Shown here: positions 5,851 to 7,260 of the stretch, piece after piece
Numbering within the stretch: the first letter of the stretch is position 1
Layout: every line of letters starts with the position of its first letter
NCBI GenBank assembly: GCA_003545125.1
Contig: DQCI01000058.1
Location: forward strand, 10,691-17,950
Source: Paracoccaceae bacterium
GTDB taxonomy: Bacteria; Pseudomonadota; Alphaproteobacteria; Rhodobacterales; Rhodobacteraceae
Direction: 5' to 3'
Length of the DNA: 7,260 bases
Position numbers and translations under genes: made by a program
Notes under the pieces: model-generated
Told to the model about the DNA's origin: nothing
Database searches by the model: none
What the model saw: only the letters and a program-made list of their open reading frames with translations

Positions 5851-6264
5851 TCACACCCCGACGTCCGGCCCGAGGCAGAACAGCGGCTCCTGCGCCTCGC
5901 CGGTCTCGTAGAGCACCTCGTCGGCATCGCCCTCGAGCAGCGCGGTGAGCCCGTCGGAACCCTCGAAAAAGGTCCAGCAGATCGGGTCCGGATCGTCGTT
6001 GTAGACGAAGCAGATATTCGGCGCCGCCTCGAACCATCTGCCCTCGAGACAGCGCCCGTCGAGGAACGACCAGCGCACCCTGTTGCCGGGCAGGTAATCC
6101 TCGCCGCCATAGGGCTCGGCGCCGGTGCCGAACATCAGCGTCTTGCCGGTGACATAGGCGCCGAACTCCGCGCCGGTCATCGGCGTGCTGTCCGGATCCT
6201 GCGCATGTGTGGGGGCGGCGAGGCTCACAGAGGCCGCGAGCGTGAAGAGTGCCGCGCGGATCAT
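5851..6264 (-). CDS. Small secreted four-cysteine protein, function unknown
   Basis: The 137-residue product begins with a signal peptide (MIRAALFTLAASVSLAAPTHAQ, likely cut after A21 in THA-Q or just beyond). The mature domain has four cysteines, C72, C85, C96 and C130, enough for two disulfides in the periplasm. Distinctive stretches are GKTLMFGTG, EDYLPGNRVRWSF, ICFVYNDDPDPICWTFF and a C-terminal LFCLGPDVGV. I recognise it as similar to short conserved hypothetical proteins of Rhodobacteraceae, without assigned function. AGGAGG (6278-6273) lies 8 bases before the ATG. The start codon overlaps the alkB stop in an ATGA (6264-6261), so the two are probably one transcript with coupled translation. 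The in-frame reading further upstream lies inside alkB in another frame and is not used. Confidence 0.85.
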   Translation of the reverse strand: MIRAALFTLAASVSLAAPTHAQDPDSTPMTGAEFGAYVTGKTLMFGTGAEPYGGEDYLPGNRVRWSFLDGRCLEGRWFEAAPNICFVYNDDPDPICWTFFEGSDGLTALLEGDADEVLYETGEAQEPLFCLGPDVGV

Positions 6265-7260
6265 GTCCCCGCCCTCCTGGCCCGGGCGTCCAGCACGCGG
6301 TGCATCACCCGGCGCCAGCCGGCGGGGTAGAGCGCGAGCACCGACATCACCGGCAGTGACGCCGGCAGCCGCGGGGCGGTCGCGGGGTCGGGCAGCGCAA
6401 GCGCCGGATAGGGCCGCGCGGGATGGGCGTGGTGGTCGGAATGGAGCGGTCCGTTGAGCATGAGATGCGCGGTGAACCACCCGCCGGCGTTCCAGCTGTG
6501 GTCGGCGCCGACCGGCTCGGGTTTGCCGTCTTCGCCGAGGCTCCGCGTGAGCCCGTAGTGCTGGACGTAGTCCGACAGCAGGAGCTGAAGCTGCGCATAG
6601 GCGGCGAGCAAAACATAGGTGAGGAGCCCGGCCCAGCCGAAGGTGAGCGCGGCAAGTATGAGAAACCCCGCCGCGCCGACGATGTAGGTAAGATAGGGCG
6701 TCGCCCCGCCGGTGCCGCGGCGCATGATGTCGGCGCGCTCCATCTCGTAGCCCTTGCGGAACCCACCCCGCCAGGCGCGCGGCGCAAAGGCGTAGAAGCT
6801 CTCGCCCAGGCGCGCGGTGCCCGGGTCGTCGGGCGTGGCCGCGCAGCGGTGATGCACCTTGGTGTGGGCCGAGGTGTGATGGCCGAAGAGAAGGCTGATG
6901 TAGATCCATTTGCCGAGCTGGAACAGCCGCCGGTCGGCGCGGTGGATGAGCTCGTGCGCATTGGCGTTGGAGACCTGGCCAAAGAACAGCCCGGCGCCGA
7001 GGAACAGCCCGATCCAGCCCAGAGGCCCCAGCCCGTCGGCCGCGAGCGCCCGGATCGTAAGGCCGAGCAGGACGAAATGCACGATCCCCAGAAAGACCGA
7101 AAGCCGGTTCGCGGCCGCGGGGTCGGTGTCGCTGTCGGGGTCGCTGGCGGGGTCGGCAGGGGCGGCGCGGACCGCGATCAGCTTGTCGAGCGCCCAGGCG
7201 ATCAGGGTCATGTAAAGCAGCGCGGCCCAGGCCCAGGCGCCGCCGAGGATCGCACCAAGC
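6261..7260 (-). CDS. alkB: AlkB-like membrane di-iron hydroxylase (alkane 1-monooxygenase family), 5' end off window
   Basis: The frame is open to the right edge (first full codon at 7259-7257), and the residues before the ATG at 7211 (LGAILGGAWAWAALLY) complete a membrane helix. No ribosome binding site precedes 7211, so the real start is outside; at least 332 residues are visible. The protein belongs to the integral-membrane fatty acid desaturase/hydroxylase superfamily, which uses a histidine-bound di-iron site. Boxes: HELIHR (6956-6939), HHTSAHTKVHH (6881-6849) followed by ATPDDP, DYVQHYGL (near 6560) and HSDHH (6443-6429). About five further hydrophobic segments are visible, including those near the boxes. 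AlkB proteins hydroxylate terminal carbons of alkanes with rubredoxin as electron donor; no rubredoxin gene is in the window. The boxes deviate from the classical EHxxGHH and LQRHSDHH forms, so substrate assignment is tentative. An acidic insert lies at about 7111-7160. Confidence 0.88.
   Translation of the reverse strand, partial: LGAILGGAWAWAALLYMTLIAWALDKLIAVRAAPADPASDPDSDTDPAAANRLSVFLGIVHFVLLGLTIRALAADGLGPLGWIGLFLGAGLFFGQVSNANAHELIHRADRRLFQLGKWIYISLLFGHHTSAHTKVHHRCAATPDDPGTARLGESFYAFAPRAWRGGFRKGYEMERADIMRRGTGGATPYLTYIVGAAGFLILAALTFGWAGLLTYVLLAAYAQLQLLLSDYVQHYGLTRSLGEDGKPEPVGADHSWNAGGWFTAHLMLNGPLHSDHHAHPARPYPALALPDPATAPRLPASLPVMSVLALYPAGWRRVMHRVLDARARRAGT

Noticed and set aside
6265..6909. 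Upstream in-frame extension of the small secreted protein into alkB
   Set aside because: It would overlap alkB in another frame with an Arg/Ala-rich product; the ATG at 6264 has a ribosome binding site and begins a signal peptide.
7209..7211. ATG at 7211 as the alkB start
   Set aside because: No ribosome binding site precedes it, and the frame continues upstream to the edge encoding the first half of a membrane helix.

Overview
The window is GC-rich DNA that reads as an alphaproteobacterium, most likely a marine Rhodobacteraceae (Roseobacter-group) genome. Four things suggest this: a SAM-II type riboswitch in front of metZ, a GTP cyclohydrolase of the FolE2 type, an AlkB-like membrane hydroxylase with the histidine boxes I associate with that group, and an RTX protein with a LamG-like domain of a style common there. 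The lineage is inferred from gene content; no rRNA or tRNA gene is present.

Layout. Positions 1-2268 (minus) hold the N-terminal 756 codons of a large RTX-type calcium-binding, presumably secreted protein that runs off the left edge. A 271-base gap (2269-2539) carries two strong hairpins in its leader. Next, on the minus strand, are folE2 (2540-3643) and metZ (3728-4903). metZ is preceded by a compact leader (about 4904-5046) with, in transcription order, a promoter-like pair of hexamers, a SAM-II riboswitch, an intrinsic terminator and a ribosome binding site. Divergently, on the plus strand, lies a Nu-class (YfcG-like) glutathione transferase (5082-5771). After a 79-base convergent gap come two overlapping minus-strand genes: a small secreted four-cysteine protein (5851-6264), and the membrane hydroxylase alkB (6261-7260), whose start lies beyond the right edge.

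How the genes relate. MetZ makes homocysteine. FolE2 starts folate synthesis, and folate supplies the methyl group that turns homocysteine into methionine, so the two neighbours feed the same pathway. However, folE2 appears to have its own promoter and only metZ is directly behind the SAM switch. The alkB stop and the start of the small secreted protein share an ATGA, which suggests translational coupling. The glutathione transferase is a housekeeping thiol-redox enzyme with no visible functional link to its neighbours.

I see no mobile element, CRISPR array, phage or defence genes, and nothing I would call a new system. The most informative parts are the riboswitch-terminator leader, the operator-like dyads in the metZ and folE2 promoter regions, the modular RTX protein, and the coupled alkB/secreted-protein pair.
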